A stretch of DNA of 64,000 bases from contig NZ_JACBAZ010000004.1 of assembly GCF_013391475.1 (NCBI RefSeq), positions 496,001 through 560,000 of the forward strand. The letters are read 5' to 3'. This document shows, piece by piece, positions 34,948-44,058 of this stretch; the first letter of the stretch is position 1; every line of letters begins with the position of its first letter. The translations under genes and the position numbers were made by a program. The stretch is from Oceaniferula marina. Lineage in GTDB: Bacteria > Verrucomicrobiota > Verrucomicrobiia > Verrucomicrobiales > Akkermansiaceae. The notes under the pieces were generated by a model. That model was not told the origin of the DNA. It saw only the letters and a program-made list of their open reading frames with translations, and ran no database searches.

Positions 34948-36105
34948 ATGAAATACCCAACCCTCTACTCCCTTTTTTTTACCTTCATCACCTGCTTTCC
35001 GCTCAGTGCCGGAGAGCAGGTGATTTTGTCTAAGCCTCCGGCAGACACCCCATCGTCTTTGGATCGCCTCTGGGGCTATGCCACGCTCTATCAAAACGAG
35101 AACAATCCGGTGATCCAAAAATTCGTCCTGAGTGGAAGATTGCATGCGGATGCCATCCGGTTCGATGAAGACCCGGGAAATTTCGAAGACATGCTCTGGC
35201 GACGATTCCGGTTCGGATTCAAATCCTCCTGGTTCGATCACTTCACCCTACAACTTGAGGCGGATATCGATCTCAACGACATGGATTCCGACGAGCTCGA
35301 CGACAGCTACAACCGGCTCACCGATGCATACATCGGCTGGTCACGCAGCAAAGCGTTGGCAATCAAACTCGGCAAACAATCCGCCGGCTTCACCCTGGAT
35401 GGTGCCACCTCATCCAAAAAACTGCTCACCCCGGAACGTAGCACTGTGGCGACCAACCTCTGGTTTCCCACCGAGTATTTCACCGGCATCTCCACCAAGG
35501 GAAGAATCGACCACTGGAGCTATCAAACCGGCGCCTTTTCATCCAGCGACGACGAGGAATTCGGCACCTTTGACAGCGGCTATTTCGGACTCATTTCGCT
35601 CGGATACGATTTCAAGCACCTCACCGGCTGTGACCGAAGCGAAGCCAGGATCGATTATGTTTACAACGACCCCGACTACGATGGCAATGTGGGAACCCGG
35701 GACCTCAGACAGGTCGTCAGCCTGAGCGCGTGGTGGGAAAACCAACGCGCTGGCATCGCCACAGGTTTATCCTTCGGTGATGGTATCGAAGGACAAAGCG
35801 ACCTGTATGGCTTGGAAATCATGCCCTACTATACCATCAATGACACATGGCAGTTGGTCTTCCGCTACACTTATGTTTACAGCCCGGATGACAACGGCGT
35901 GCGCCTCAACCGCTACGAAAGCCAAGTGGTTACCGGTCGCTGTAACGCCGCCCATGAATGGTTTCTCGGGATCAACACCTATTTCTACGGACACAAACTC
36001 AAATGGCAAAACGGGATCGAATACATCCACACCAATGATCGGGCCGACGATGGTGGCGAGTATTCGGGGTGGGGCCTCACCTCCGCCTTCCGGATGTATT
36101 TTTAA
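34948..36105 (+). CDS. OprP/OprO-type porin, copy 4
   Basis: The 385-residue barrel protein has a signal peptide (MKYPTLYSLFFTFITCFPLS, then AGEQV). It is the shortest and most divergent of the four but keeps RRFRFGFKSSWFDHFTLQLE, TPERSTVATNLWFPTEYFTG, LVFRYTYVYSPDDNGVRLN and a terminal FRMYF. The start at ATG 34948 is preferred over an in-frame GTG at 34924 because of the signal. It begins 34 bases after copy 3. A palindromic element directly follows the stop. Confidence 0.87.
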   Translation: MKYPTLYSLFFTFITCFPLSAGEQVILSKPPADTPSSLDRLWGYATLYQNENNPVIQKFVLSGRLHADAIRFDEDPGNFEDMLWRRFRFGFKSSWFDHFTLQLEADIDLNDMDSDELDDSYNRLTDAYIGWSRSKALAIKLGKQSAGFTLDGATSSKKLLTPERSTVATNLWFPTEYFTGISTKGRIDHWSYQTGAFSSSDDEEFGTFDSGYFGLISLGYDFKHLTGCDRSEARIDYVYNDPDYDGNVGTRDLRQVVSLSAWWENQRAGIATGLSFGDGIEGQSDLYGLEIMPYYTINDTWQLVFRYTYVYSPDDNGVRLNRYESQVVTGRCNAAHEWFLGINTYFYGHKLKWQNGIEYIHTNDRADDGGEYSGWGLTSAFRMYF

Positions 36106-36116
36106 ACGGCATCTCT

Positions 36117-36201
36117 AAAGTAGGACCGATTTTTAATCGGTCATCTGCCTATCGAGCAAAGAATCTTGGCATGCACCCTGCATAACAATCGGTCCTACTT
36201 T
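36117..36201. repeat. Palindromic element between porin 4 and queG
   Basis: AAAGTAGGACCGATT (36117-36131) and its exact reverse complement (36187-36201) bound an 85-base element. Just inside the left end a second hairpin, GACCGATT-TTT-AATCGGTC (36124-36142), is formed. The right arm overlaps the end of queG and provides its TAG stop codon. It may also serve as a bidirectional terminator for the convergent genes. Confidence 0.85.
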
Positions 36202-37214
36202 GCCTCAAGCTCTTTCACTGCCCACTGGGCATGCTCCGAGATCAAGGAATCCTCATCTTCAGCTGCCTTTCGTAAAGCTGCCAAATCCTCTTTCGTTCCC
36301 ACATTCCCGAGGGCAACACACACGTTCCGAAGAAAACGGTTTCGCTTGATCCGCTTGATCGGAGACTTGGCAAACAATCCCCTGAACCCCTCGTCATCCA
36401 GATCTAAAAAATCACGCAAGCGATGTTGAAACACCGCCTGACGAGCATGAAACTTACTCTCCCGACTCATACTCGCAAAGCGATTCCAGGGACAGACATC
36501 CAGGCAAGTATCACAGCCGTAAATCCGATCCCCTATCAGCTTTCTAAACTCCACCGGAATCGACCCCATGTGCTCAATCGTGAGATAGGAAATACATCTC
36601 CGTGCATCCACTCGGTGGGCCTCGGTAATAGCCTCGGTTGGACACGCCACCATACACCGGGTGCACTTCCCGCAATGGTCCCCGAATGGATCATCCGCGG
36701 GCAAATCCAAGGTCGTAATCATCTCAGCCAGAAAAAACCAGGTTCCGATGCCTCGGTGAATCTGCACACAGGATTTACCATTCCAACCGAGCCCGGAGGC
36801 CGTGGCAAAATCCCTCTCCAAGACAGGACCGGTATCCGAGTAAAACCGCTGCACCCCACCCATCTCCACCATGGCTTCGTTCAAATCCCGAAGCTTCCCC
36901 TCCATGATATCGTGGTAATCTTCATTCCAGGCATATTTAGCAATCCTATAGCCAACGTCCGGATCCTGCTCTCCTGGATAATAATTCAATGCCAGACTCA
37001 CCACCGAACAGGCACCATCAACCACCAAGCGAGGGTCACAACGGCGCTCGACATTGCGCTCCAGCCACTTCATATCCCCGGCACAACCGTCCTGAACCCA
37101 CTGAAGGTATTGATCTGCATGCCCCGCCACACGGGCACGTGACACCCGACAATCGTCAAATCCAAGCTGCTTGGCAACCTGCTGGATGTTGCCTTTTATG
37201 ATCTTCCCATTCAC
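36195..37214 (-). CDS. queG: Epoxyqueuosine reductase
   Basis: The 339-residue iron-sulfur, cobalamin-dependent enzyme reduces epoxyqueuosine to queuosine in tRNA. Two 4Fe-4S cluster motifs are present: CGKCTRCMVACPTEAI and CDTCLDVCPW (with the Cys of RRCISYLTIEH). The N-terminal reductase part contains YHDIMEGKLRDL and DTGPVLERDFATASGLGW. The C-terminal HEAT-like tail has RNRFLRNVCVALGNVG. The start is a GTG at 37214; a nearby ATG is out of frame. It lies 30 bases after hrpA and is likely cotranscribed. The stop codon lies in a palindromic repeat. Confidence 0.95.
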   Translation of the reverse strand: MNGKIIKGNIQQVAKQLGFDDCRVSRARVAGHADQYLQWVQDGCAGDMKWLERNVERRCDPRLVVDGACSVVSLALNYYPGEQDPDVGYRIAKYAWNEDYHDIMEGKLRDLNEAMVEMGGVQRFYSDTGPVLERDFATASGLGWNGKSCVQIHRGIGTWFFLAEMITTLDLPADDPFGDHCGKCTRCMVACPTEAITEAHRVDARRCISYLTIEHMGSIPVEFRKLIGDRIYGCDTCLDVCPWNRFASMSRESKFHARQAVFQHRLRDFLDLDDEGFRGLFAKSPIKRIKRNRFLRNVCVALGNVGTKEDLAALRKAAEDEDSLISEHAQWAVKELEAK

Positions 37215-37244
37215 CTTTCCAGATTCTTAGCATGAATTCGCCCT

Positions 37245-40200
37245 TCAGTAAAACGACAGTTGCTCCAGCTGCTCCTCTACCCGTTTTTCCGAAACCTTGA
37301 CCCGCCGAGGTTGACTGGGGGCAAACTCCGCCACACGCCACTCCATCATCAACCAACCACAGGCCCATAAAGACCGATCCTCCGGATCATCCTTCCATCT
37401 CGGGAACCACATATCCCAAAGGCGCTGAACCCTCTCCCTCTTTTCATCATCCTTAAACAAAGGCAAACTCTTCAAACGTTTAATACGCTCCTCCATAGCT
37501 AGGAAATAGCGTGCATAGTTCGCCATGCGGACATAGCCGGCACGCCAGGCAAAACCACCCCCTAACAACCAATCCAATTCTTCAGCCAAATCCTCGGCAA
37601 CCACATGCAAATGCCGGTCTCCGCGATGGTCTTCGATCCAATCACTCACCCAGCGGTAACTCTCAAGCATGGCTTCGAATTCAACCGCCAGCCGGTCAGC
37701 GCAGGCAAATAACTCTCCCTTGCCCCGGGATGCCGCCAGAGAAAAGCTCTCCGCGTCACGAGGGAGATCACTGCCCATCGCTCCTTCGCATGCCAGCCGC
37801 AACATATCGACTAACAATTCGCCCCTCCCTGAATCCATCACCGGCAGCATCATTTTCCCCATCATTCCGAAGGGAAACTTGCGCCGCACATAATCCACCT
37901 GTCCCGCTTCCACAATTTGGAACAAGCGCACGCAGCCGGCTCGGTGGCTTTCGGCCGCCTCCTCCCGGTTCAAAAACGCCCGCATCCCCACCGACTCCCC
38001 TTCATCCACAAGAGCGGGATACACACCTGCTTCAGCCTCTACCGGGATGGTTTCAAAATCCCAGGCATAACCTCCGGTCATTTCCCATTCCTGATTGACC
38101 TGCAACTCCCGCCGCTCCCGCATCAAACCCGTGAGGCTCTGCCGCAGTTCCTCCACATCTTCCCCCAGTGCGAGTTCTTTTTCATCTTCACTCCAGACCC
38201 GGAGCTTCGGTCGTAACTCGCCAGGCAACCTCCCAGGATCAAACATCCCGGAATCGATTCGATGCCCGGTTCGTTCTGCCAAAAATGCAGCCAACTCTTC
38301 CAGAAGCCCCCTCGATGGCTCCCACCCCCGCCAATCATCCACAAATTGACGCGCCGCCTCCCTACCTGGCGAACACGCCTGCCTCTGGCTTTTGGGTAAA
38401 GACCGAATCAACAGATAGACCCGCTCTTCCAACAGTCCGGGAACCCCCCAGCTCGGAAGAAAATCCGGGAAGTGAACAATCTCATCCATCCCCAACTCAA
38501 ACACAACCCCATCCGCACGCTCACCTGGAGCTTGCATGTAGCTAACATCATAGCTGTGTTCAGCATGCCACACCACATCGGGAAAATCTTCCAGATCCTC
38601 GAGATCCCCCCAAATGCAATCTTGGATCGATACCATCAAACCCTCTTCATTCGCCCCGGTCGTTCTCCACTTCTGAAACGCCTTGGCGGTGCAAATCCGC
38701 TCAGGAATACGCTCCAGGAAAAAATCATACACCGCCTCCTCCGACCACAGACCTCCGGATCGGCGCAATTTATGCTCCGCAGCTTCCACCTCTTGGCGCA
38801 CTTGCTGCAAGCGCTTCAGGAACCGCCCCTTGGTTCGCAAGCCTCCACCTAACACAGCTTCACGAACAAAGACTTCATGCGCTTCTTGCGGGTGCACCCG
38901 ACCATAAAAAACAGACCGCCCATCCACCAGTTTCAAGCCGCCACAGATCACCGTCTCTTTCCCATACACCGCCCCCTGGCGTTCATCCCACTTCGGTGAA
39001 TGATATCGGCTTTTGCACAAATGGGGAACCACCTCTTCCAGCCAGCGGGCATCCAGCTTGGCCACCTTACGCGCCCAGACCCGGGCGGTTTCCACCAACT
39101 CATATGCCAGTAACCACTCCGGTTTCTTTTTCCCAAACAATCCAGAACCAGGGAAGATGGCAAACTCCCGACCCCCGGTACTCCGGTAGACCCGCTTCTC
39201 CTTGTCCCAAAAGCCAAATTGCTTCGGAATACCTACTAACAAAGACTTGTGCATTTCATCTTCGTCCCCCCACTGACTTCGCTCTGCAGCCAACTCCCCT
39301 ACCCGAACTTTCAATGTCTGGCCAACCAAACGCTTCAACTCAGCCACCACCTGATCCCACTCCATCACCCGGCGAAAACTCAAAAAGTGCTGCTTACAAT
39401 ACTTCCGAAGCTGATTACGCTTGAAACGCCTCCGCTTGCTCGATGGATCTCGAAACGCACCCACCGCTGACCAAATATGCAAAAGTGTTAGAAAATCCGA
39501 GTCCTCATCATTGAACTTTTTATGTGCCGTATCCGCTTCGGACTGCTTTTCCTGTGGCCGTTCACGCACATCCATCACGGACATCCCCCCGACCATCACC
39601 AACACCCCCTCCAGCACCTTGCGCTGTTCAGCCTCGATCAGCATGCGCCCCAATCTGGGGTCGAGAGGAAGGTTCGCTAACTTTCGCCCGATCACCGACA
39701 AGGGCCCTTCTTTTTCCATCGCCCCGATTTCCTCCAAGGTTCGGTGTCCTTCGCTGATGGCACGTGTCGAAGGAGGGCTGAGGAAGGGAAACTCCCTGAC
39801 ATCGGGAAGCTTCAATGATTTCATCCTGAGAATGACGCCTGATAAAGCACTCCGCCTAATCTCAGGATCGGTATACTCATCCGCAGCATCATGAATCTCT
39901 TCACTATACAGACGAATGCAGACACCCTCGCGAACCCGGCCACAGCGACCGCGCCGCTGACGCGCACTTGCCTGACTGATTTGCTCCACCTGTAATCGTT
40001 GGATTTGGCGCACCGGGTTCCAGCGGCTCACCCGGGCTAAGCCGCTGTCAATGACATAGACAATCCCAGGGATGGTTACCGAGGTTTCCGCCACATTGGT
40101 CGCCAGCACCACCCTTCGTCTCGGACCTCCGGTCTTGAAGACACGCTCCTGTTCATCGAGCCCCAGTCGGGCAAACAAAGGTAAAATATCGGTCTGGGGA

Positions 40201-40955
40201 AATTGGCGACCATCCAAGGCCTCGGTGCATTCCCTGATTTCACGCTCACCGGGGAGAAAGATCAGCACATCGCCACCGGCATCCAGATCCGTCACCCATT
40301 CCACAGCCCGCGCCACATGCCGTGACAAATCCTCGCCATCGGTCAAGGCCGGCAAATAGTGGTCTTCCACCGGAAACGTCCTTCCTTCGACATTCACCAC
40401 AGGAGCCCCATCAAAGTATTCGGAAAACTTCCCCGCATCCAATGTGGCTGAACTGACCACCACCCGCAAATCCTTCCTTCTGCGTAAAAGATTTTTTAGA
40501 TACCCGAGAACAAAATCAATATTCAGGCTACGCTCATGGGCCTCATCAATGATCAGGGTATCGTACTGCCGGAGATTTCGATCCCGTTGGGTTTCAGCAA
40601 GCAAGATCCCATCGGTCATAAATTTGATCGACGTCTCCTCCTGCACCTTTTCAACAAAACGAACCTGATAGCCGACCCGATCGCCAAGCCCGGTTCCCAT
40701 TTCTTCTGCCACCCTCCGGGCCACCGTGGCCGCGGCCAAGCGACGTGGCTGAGTACACCCGACCCGTCCATTCTTACCTTCCTCACAGGCCAACTGGTAG
40801 GCCATCTTCGGTAGCTGCGTGGTTTTTCCGCTGCCCGTTTCTCCGACAACAATCACCACCTGGTGCGAGCGCATCGCCTCCATGATCTCATCGCGGCGTT
40901 TTGCCACGGGAAGATCCGGGTAATTGATCGTAGGAATCTCAGGAGCCTTCGGCAT
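37245..40955 (-). CDS. hrpA: ATP-dependent RNA helicase HrpA (DEAH box)
   Basis: The 1236-residue protein shows the full HrpA layout: Walker A GETGSGKTTQLPK (about residues 38-50), CTQPRRLAAATVARRVAEEM, DEAH in IIDEAHERSLNIDF, SSATLD, QRRGRCGRVREGVCIRLYSE, then winged-helix/ratchet and OB regions and the long HrpA-specific C-terminal domain. Bacterial HrpA is about 1300 residues, so the length is normal. It unwinds RNA and has been linked to ribosome collision rescue in E. coli. I use ATG 40955; a TTG two codons earlier is also open. It is followed by queG and preceded, 134 bases away, by the BMC-T gene. Confidence 0.95.
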   Translation of the reverse strand: MPKAPEIPTINYPDLPVAKRRDEIMEAMRSHQVVIVVGETGSGKTTQLPKMAYQLACEEGKNGRVGCTQPRRLAAATVARRVAEEMGTGLGDRVGYQVRFVEKVQEETSIKFMTDGILLAETQRDRNLRQYDTLIIDEAHERSLNIDFVLGYLKNLLRRRKDLRVVVSSATLDAGKFSEYFDGAPVVNVEGRTFPVEDHYLPALTDGEDLSRHVARAVEWVTDLDAGGDVLIFLPGEREIRECTEALDGRQFPQTDILPLFARLGLDEQERVFKTGGPRRRVVLATNVAETSVTIPGIVYVIDSGLARVSRWNPVRQIQRLQVEQISQASARQRRGRCGRVREGVCIRLYSEEIHDAADEYTDPEIRRSALSGVILRMKSLKLPDVREFPFLSPPSTRAISEGHRTLEEIGAMEKEGPLSVIGRKLANLPLDPRLGRMLIEAEQRKVLEGVLVMVGGMSVMDVRERPQEKQSEADTAHKKFNDEDSDFLTLLHIWSAVGAFRDPSSKRRRFKRNQLRKYCKQHFLSFRRVMEWDQVVAELKRLVGQTLKVRVGELAAERSQWGDEDEMHKSLLVGIPKQFGFWDKEKRVYRSTGGREFAIFPGSGLFGKKKPEWLLAYELVETARVWARKVAKLDARWLEEVVPHLCKSRYHSPKWDERQGAVYGKETVICGGLKLVDGRSVFYGRVHPQEAHEVFVREAVLGGGLRTKGRFLKRLQQVRQEVEAAEHKLRRSGGLWSEEAVYDFFLERIPERICTAKAFQKWRTTGANEEGLMVSIQDCIWGDLEDLEDFPDVVWHAEHSYDVSYMQAPGERADGVVFELGMDEIVHFPDFLPSWGVPGLLEERVYLLIRSLPKSQRQACSPGREAARQFVDDWRGWEPSRGLLEELAAFLAERTGHRIDSGMFDPGRLPGELRPKLRVWSEDEKELALGEDVEELRQSLTGLMRERRELQVNQEWEMTGGYAWDFETIPVEAEAGVYPALVDEGESVGMRAFLNREEAAESHRAGCVRLFQIVEAGQVDYVRRKFPFGMMGKMMLPVMDSGRGELLVDMLRLACEGAMGSDLPRDAESFSLAASRGKGELFACADRLAVEFEAMLESYRWVSDWIEDHRGDRHLHVVAEDLAEELDWLLGGGFAWRAGYVRMANYARYFLAMEERIKRLKSLPLFKDDEKRERVQRLWDMWFPRWKDDPEDRSLWACGWLMMEWRVAEFAPSQPRRVKVSEKRVEEQLEQLSFY

Positions 40956-41095
40956 TCGCAAAGCCTCATAAGTCCCGACACAAGAGTCAAGGGTGTTGAA
41001 CCCGACAAGCCAAGAAAAGTAGAGCTAAGCTCCAAGCTGCAATCAAGCCAGTCAGCAGCTCCCCCACGATAACCCCATCCCACGAGAAGCCCAGG

Positions 41096-41650
41096 CTACA
41101 GGACCTCACGATACACATCCTTGTGCGGTCGCGGTATGACCACGGCATTCACCAGGACCCCGGCCTCACTGATCACCTTCTTGCCTGCATCCACGGCGGC
41201 CTGCACCGATGAAACATCCCCGGTAAAGGTCGCAAACGCCTTCCCTCCGAGAGCCATCGCCAATCTCACTTCCATGATCTTGACATCCGCGGCCTTCACC
41301 GCGGCATCCGCCGCTTCAATCATGGTCACCACATTAAAGGCCTCAAAAATCCCGAGAGCACCACTGGGTTCAACAGGCTGACTGCGCCCGATCGCAGCAA
41401 ACACATCCGGATGAATCCGGGGCAATACCGTGTGATCAATCAGAAAACCACGCGCAGTCAAACAACCGACATGCACCGCGGACTTGACCGATGACACATC
41501 GCCACTGACCAAAACCATGTACTTTCCAGAACAGATCGACCGCGCCAAAATGAGTTTGACGTTCGCCGCTTTCAACATGGTATCGGTCACCGTAAACCCG
41601 GCGACAATACTGCTGACTTCAATAAGACCAATGGCTTGATGGTTGGACAT
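41096..41650 (-). CDS. Tandem-domain microcompartment shell protein, PduT-like (BMC-T)
   Basis: The 184-residue protein holds two BMC domains in tandem (about residues 5-90 and 97-182), each with the AxGLIE-type start (AIGLIEVSSIVAGF; ALGIFEAFNVVTMI) and the GDVSSVxxAV segment. The first domain carries SICSGKYMVLVSGDV with Cys40 in the loop that in PduT lines the pore and coordinates a central 4Fe-4S cluster in the trimer. A PduT-like, electron-conducting shell protein is therefore inferred. It lies 55 bases downstream of a PduS-like flavoprotein gene and should be cotranscribed. No other shell or enzyme genes of a microcompartment are in the window. Confidence 0.93.
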   Translation of the reverse strand: MSNHQAIGLIEVSSIVAGFTVTDTMLKAANVKLILARSICSGKYMVLVSGDVSSVKSAVHVGCLTARGFLIDHTVLPRIHPDVFAAIGRSQPVEPSGALGIFEAFNVVTMIEAADAAVKAADVKIMEVRLAMALGGKAFATFTGDVSSVQAAVDAGKKVISEAGVLVNAVVIPRPHKDVYREVL

Positions 41651-41705
41651 AATCGTTAAAAATAAAAGTGAATCAATAGGGTGAAAATAAATACGGAGAG
41701 GCCGG

Positions 41706-43028
41706 TTAACCGACAGAAAGAACCAATGAGCTATCGGATACGGCTTCGATCACCCCGGCTAGTGGCGCGTGGATAATAGCGCCAAGATTTTTAGGCGCGG
41801 GAGCGGCAATAAGCTCTCCCTCGGAAACCTTCTGCCCGACAGATACCTTCGCCTCGGCGGGTGCCCCGGCATGCTGTTTAAGAGGCAACACCAACTGCTT
41901 CGGCACAAAGTCCACCGTCCGCACCGGAGCCGGACGATCGTATTCAAGGATATCCAACTTGGCCATCAAGCGCTTGGTCGGCGTTTTCCGGCCTTCGCGC
42001 ATCGGGTGCGGCTCGGTCGGGCTCGCTCCGGTCCATTGGAAGCCCTTCTCCCTGAGTCGATCCTTGGCCGAATCACACGCTTCTTTCGGGAACAAGGCTT
42101 CAGGACAGGCAAACAAGGTACAAAGGCCACAGGCACAACACAATGCCGCCCATTCGCTGTACCGCTCGTCACCAGAACTTGTAAAGGACAGGCTGCGCAT
42201 CACTTGGTGCGGCTCGATATCATAACCAAGCAGGTAGCGTGGACACAACTCGGTGCAATACCGGCACTGGTCACAGGCCGACTTCCCAATGGCATCCATG
42301 TATTTCAACGGTTGCATCTTACGCACCATAATCGGATGCGTCCGATCCAGCACAATGATCCCGCTTGAGGTTTTGGTAACGGGTTCATCCAAATCTTCCC
42401 CCAGGCGACCCATCATCATCCCTCCGTGCATCAGCACAGGATCGGGAACGGTCACGCCTCCAGCCATCGCAATCAGATCACGGTAACTCACCCCAACAGG
42501 GACTTCTGCGGTAAACGGCTCAGCCACCGCGCCGGCAATCGTCAAGGTCTTGCGAATCACAGGCTTGCCGTCCACGGCGAGCGCCATGTTGATCAATGAT
42601 TCCACATTGCTCACCAGACAACCGACATCTTTCGGCAGCCCCGCTGCAGGAATCAACTTCCCAGTCACTTCATATACCAAATCAAACTCATCTCCGGCCG
42701 GGTAAAAGTCTCCGAGTAAATGCACCCGGGCCATCGTTCCCTCACAGGCAGCTTCACAAGCCTTCACCGCCTCCGCATTTTTTTCCTTAATGCCGATGAC
42801 CGCTTCTTTCGCACCCACCGCTTCCACCACGAGCAACAAGCCACGCACCAACTCGTCCGCACGCTGTTCCATCATCGCCGCATCCTTGTGCAGTAAAGGT
42901 TCACACTCCGCACCATTCACAATCACCGTGTCGGCAGACGCCGCAAGTTTCACATGAGCCGGAAAGCCTCCCCCACCAGCACCTACGACGCCGGCATCAC
43001 GAACTTGATCTGCAAATTGATTGGTCAC
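41706..43028 (-). CDS. PduS-like RnfC-domain iron-sulfur flavoprotein (microcompartment electron transfer)
   Basis: The roughly 440-residue protein resembles PduS, the NADH-linked cobalamin reductase of propanediol microcompartments, and RnfC. It has an N-terminal GVVGAGGGGFPAHVKL glycine-rich motif (NADH/FMN site), the RnfC core (VNGAECEPLLHKD, then DVGCLVSNVESLINMALAVD and the SLBB-type segment), two 4Fe-4S motifs (CDQCRYCTELCPR and CCACGLCTLFACPE) and a C-terminal barrel-sandwich segment (KVSVGQKVSEGELIAAP). The GTG at 43028 is the likely start by homology length; the upstream TTG frame adds an implausible hydrophobic stretch. In Pdu compartments PduS and PduT interact, and here they form a two-gene operon. 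Confidence 0.9.
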   Translation of the reverse strand: MTNQFADQVRDAGVVGAGGGGFPAHVKLAASADTVIVNGAECEPLLHKDAAMMEQRADELVRGLLLVVEAVGAKEAVIGIKEKNAEAVKACEAACEGTMARVHLLGDFYPAGDEFDLVYEVTGKLIPAAGLPKDVGCLVSNVESLINMALAVDGKPVIRKTLTIAGAVAEPFTAEVPVGVSYRDLIAMAGGVTVPDPVLMHGGMMMGRLGEDLDEPVTKTSSGIIVLDRTHPIMVRKMQPLKYMDAIGKSACDQCRYCTELCPRYLLGYDIEPHQVMRSLSFTSSGDERYSEWAALCCACGLCTLFACPEALFPKEACDSAKDRLREKGFQWTGASPTEPHPMREGRKTPTKRLMAKLDILEYDRPAPVRTVDFVPKQLVLPLKQHAGAPAEAKVSVGQKVSEGELIAAPAPKNLGAIIHAPLAGVIEAVSDSSLVLSVG

Positions 43029-43174
43029 ACACAGACCGTAAAAAGACCACCACACATGACAAGCAAAAAAAATCAAAGAAAAACAAAGAATTTGCAAAGC
43101 TCCGACCTCTGATCATCTGTCATCCTGCTCATCTTTCCTTGACCTAAACCAAAGGCCAAACCACATGTATAGCT

Positions 43175-43987
43175 ATGATACAGAGTCTGTCACTCATCCT
43201 CCTTTCCTGCTTTCTCATCCTAGCGGAGCTTCCCCATTCGGCGGAAGCCGCCGCCCCGCTACCAAGGTTCCGCGTCGAAACCAAAGGCTTCAAGGCATCC
43301 GAAGCCGATATCAAAAACTTGCTCGACAGCGCCACACTCGAACTCTGGAAACATTTCCCAAACTACCCACTCGACCCCATCGTCATCACGCGTGGCAACG
43401 ACGGTCCCATCGTTCTTTACAAGCGCAACAGTAAAGATGAAATCGTGGTCCGGCTCGACACCTCAGGCTCCTACTGGTCCCAGTACAGCTATCAATGGGC
43501 ACATGAATTCTGTCATATCCTCTGCGGGTTCCGACCGGACGGACGTGAAAACAAATGGTTTGAAGAAACCCTCTGCGAACTTGCCTCCCTCTACGTGATG
43601 CGAAGCATGGCCAAAACCTGGGAATCCAAGCCACCATACCCGAACTGGAAAAACTACCGTCACTCGCTGCAAACATACGCAGATAATGTCATCGCCAAAC
43701 GCGAAAAAATCACCCCATTCCAACTGGATAATTTCTACCGGAAACACGCCACCTCACTCCGGAAAGACTCAACCCAGCGCCACCTCAATGGGGCCATGGC
43801 TGCGGCTTTACTACCACTCTTCGAAGAAAAACCAGAACACTGGGAAGCGATTCGCTGGCTCAATACCAAGCCGGCCACCAAGGGCATGAGCTTCGCACGC
43901 TATCTCAAAAAATGGCACGACTCCGTTCCTCACAAACATAAATCTTTCGTCAAAAAAATCAGCAAACTCTACGGCGTGAGTGTGTAA
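43175..43987 (+). CDS. Secreted putative zinc metallopeptidase (gluzincin-like)
   Basis: The 270-residue protein has a signal peptide (about residues 1-25, LSLILLSCFLILAELPHSAE) and an HExxH zinc site, H110-E-F-C-H114, in YQWAHEFCHILCGF. A downstream WFEETLCELASLY supplies a candidate third ligand (Glu131), the pattern of MA-clan gluzincins. The rest is helical and not assigned to a named family. It lies 71 bases upstream of the mutarotase gene. Substrate unknown. Confidence 0.82.
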   Translation: MIQSLSLILLSCFLILAELPHSAEAAAPLPRFRVETKGFKASEADIKNLLDSATLELWKHFPNYPLDPIVITRGNDGPIVLYKRNSKDEIVVRLDTSGSYWSQYSYQWAHEFCHILCGFRPDGRENKWFEETLCELASLYVMRSMAKTWESKPPYPNWKNYRHSLQTYADNVIAKREKITPFQLDNFYRKHATSLRKDSTQRHLNGAMAAALLPLFEEKPEHWEAIRWLNTKPATKGMSFARYLKKWHDSVPHKHKSFVKKISKLYGVSV

Positions 43988-44058
43988 TTCCACTCCGCTT
44001 GCTGATACCCATCTCCTGTTGACAAATCCGGCATCCTGCACGTCAATACGCGCGACTT

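Noticed and set aside
37245-43028. One operon from the PduS-like gene through queG
   Set aside because: Strand is shared, but 134 bases separate the BMC-T gene from hrpA and the functions are unrelated, so only pduS-BMC-T and hrpA-queG are proposed as units.
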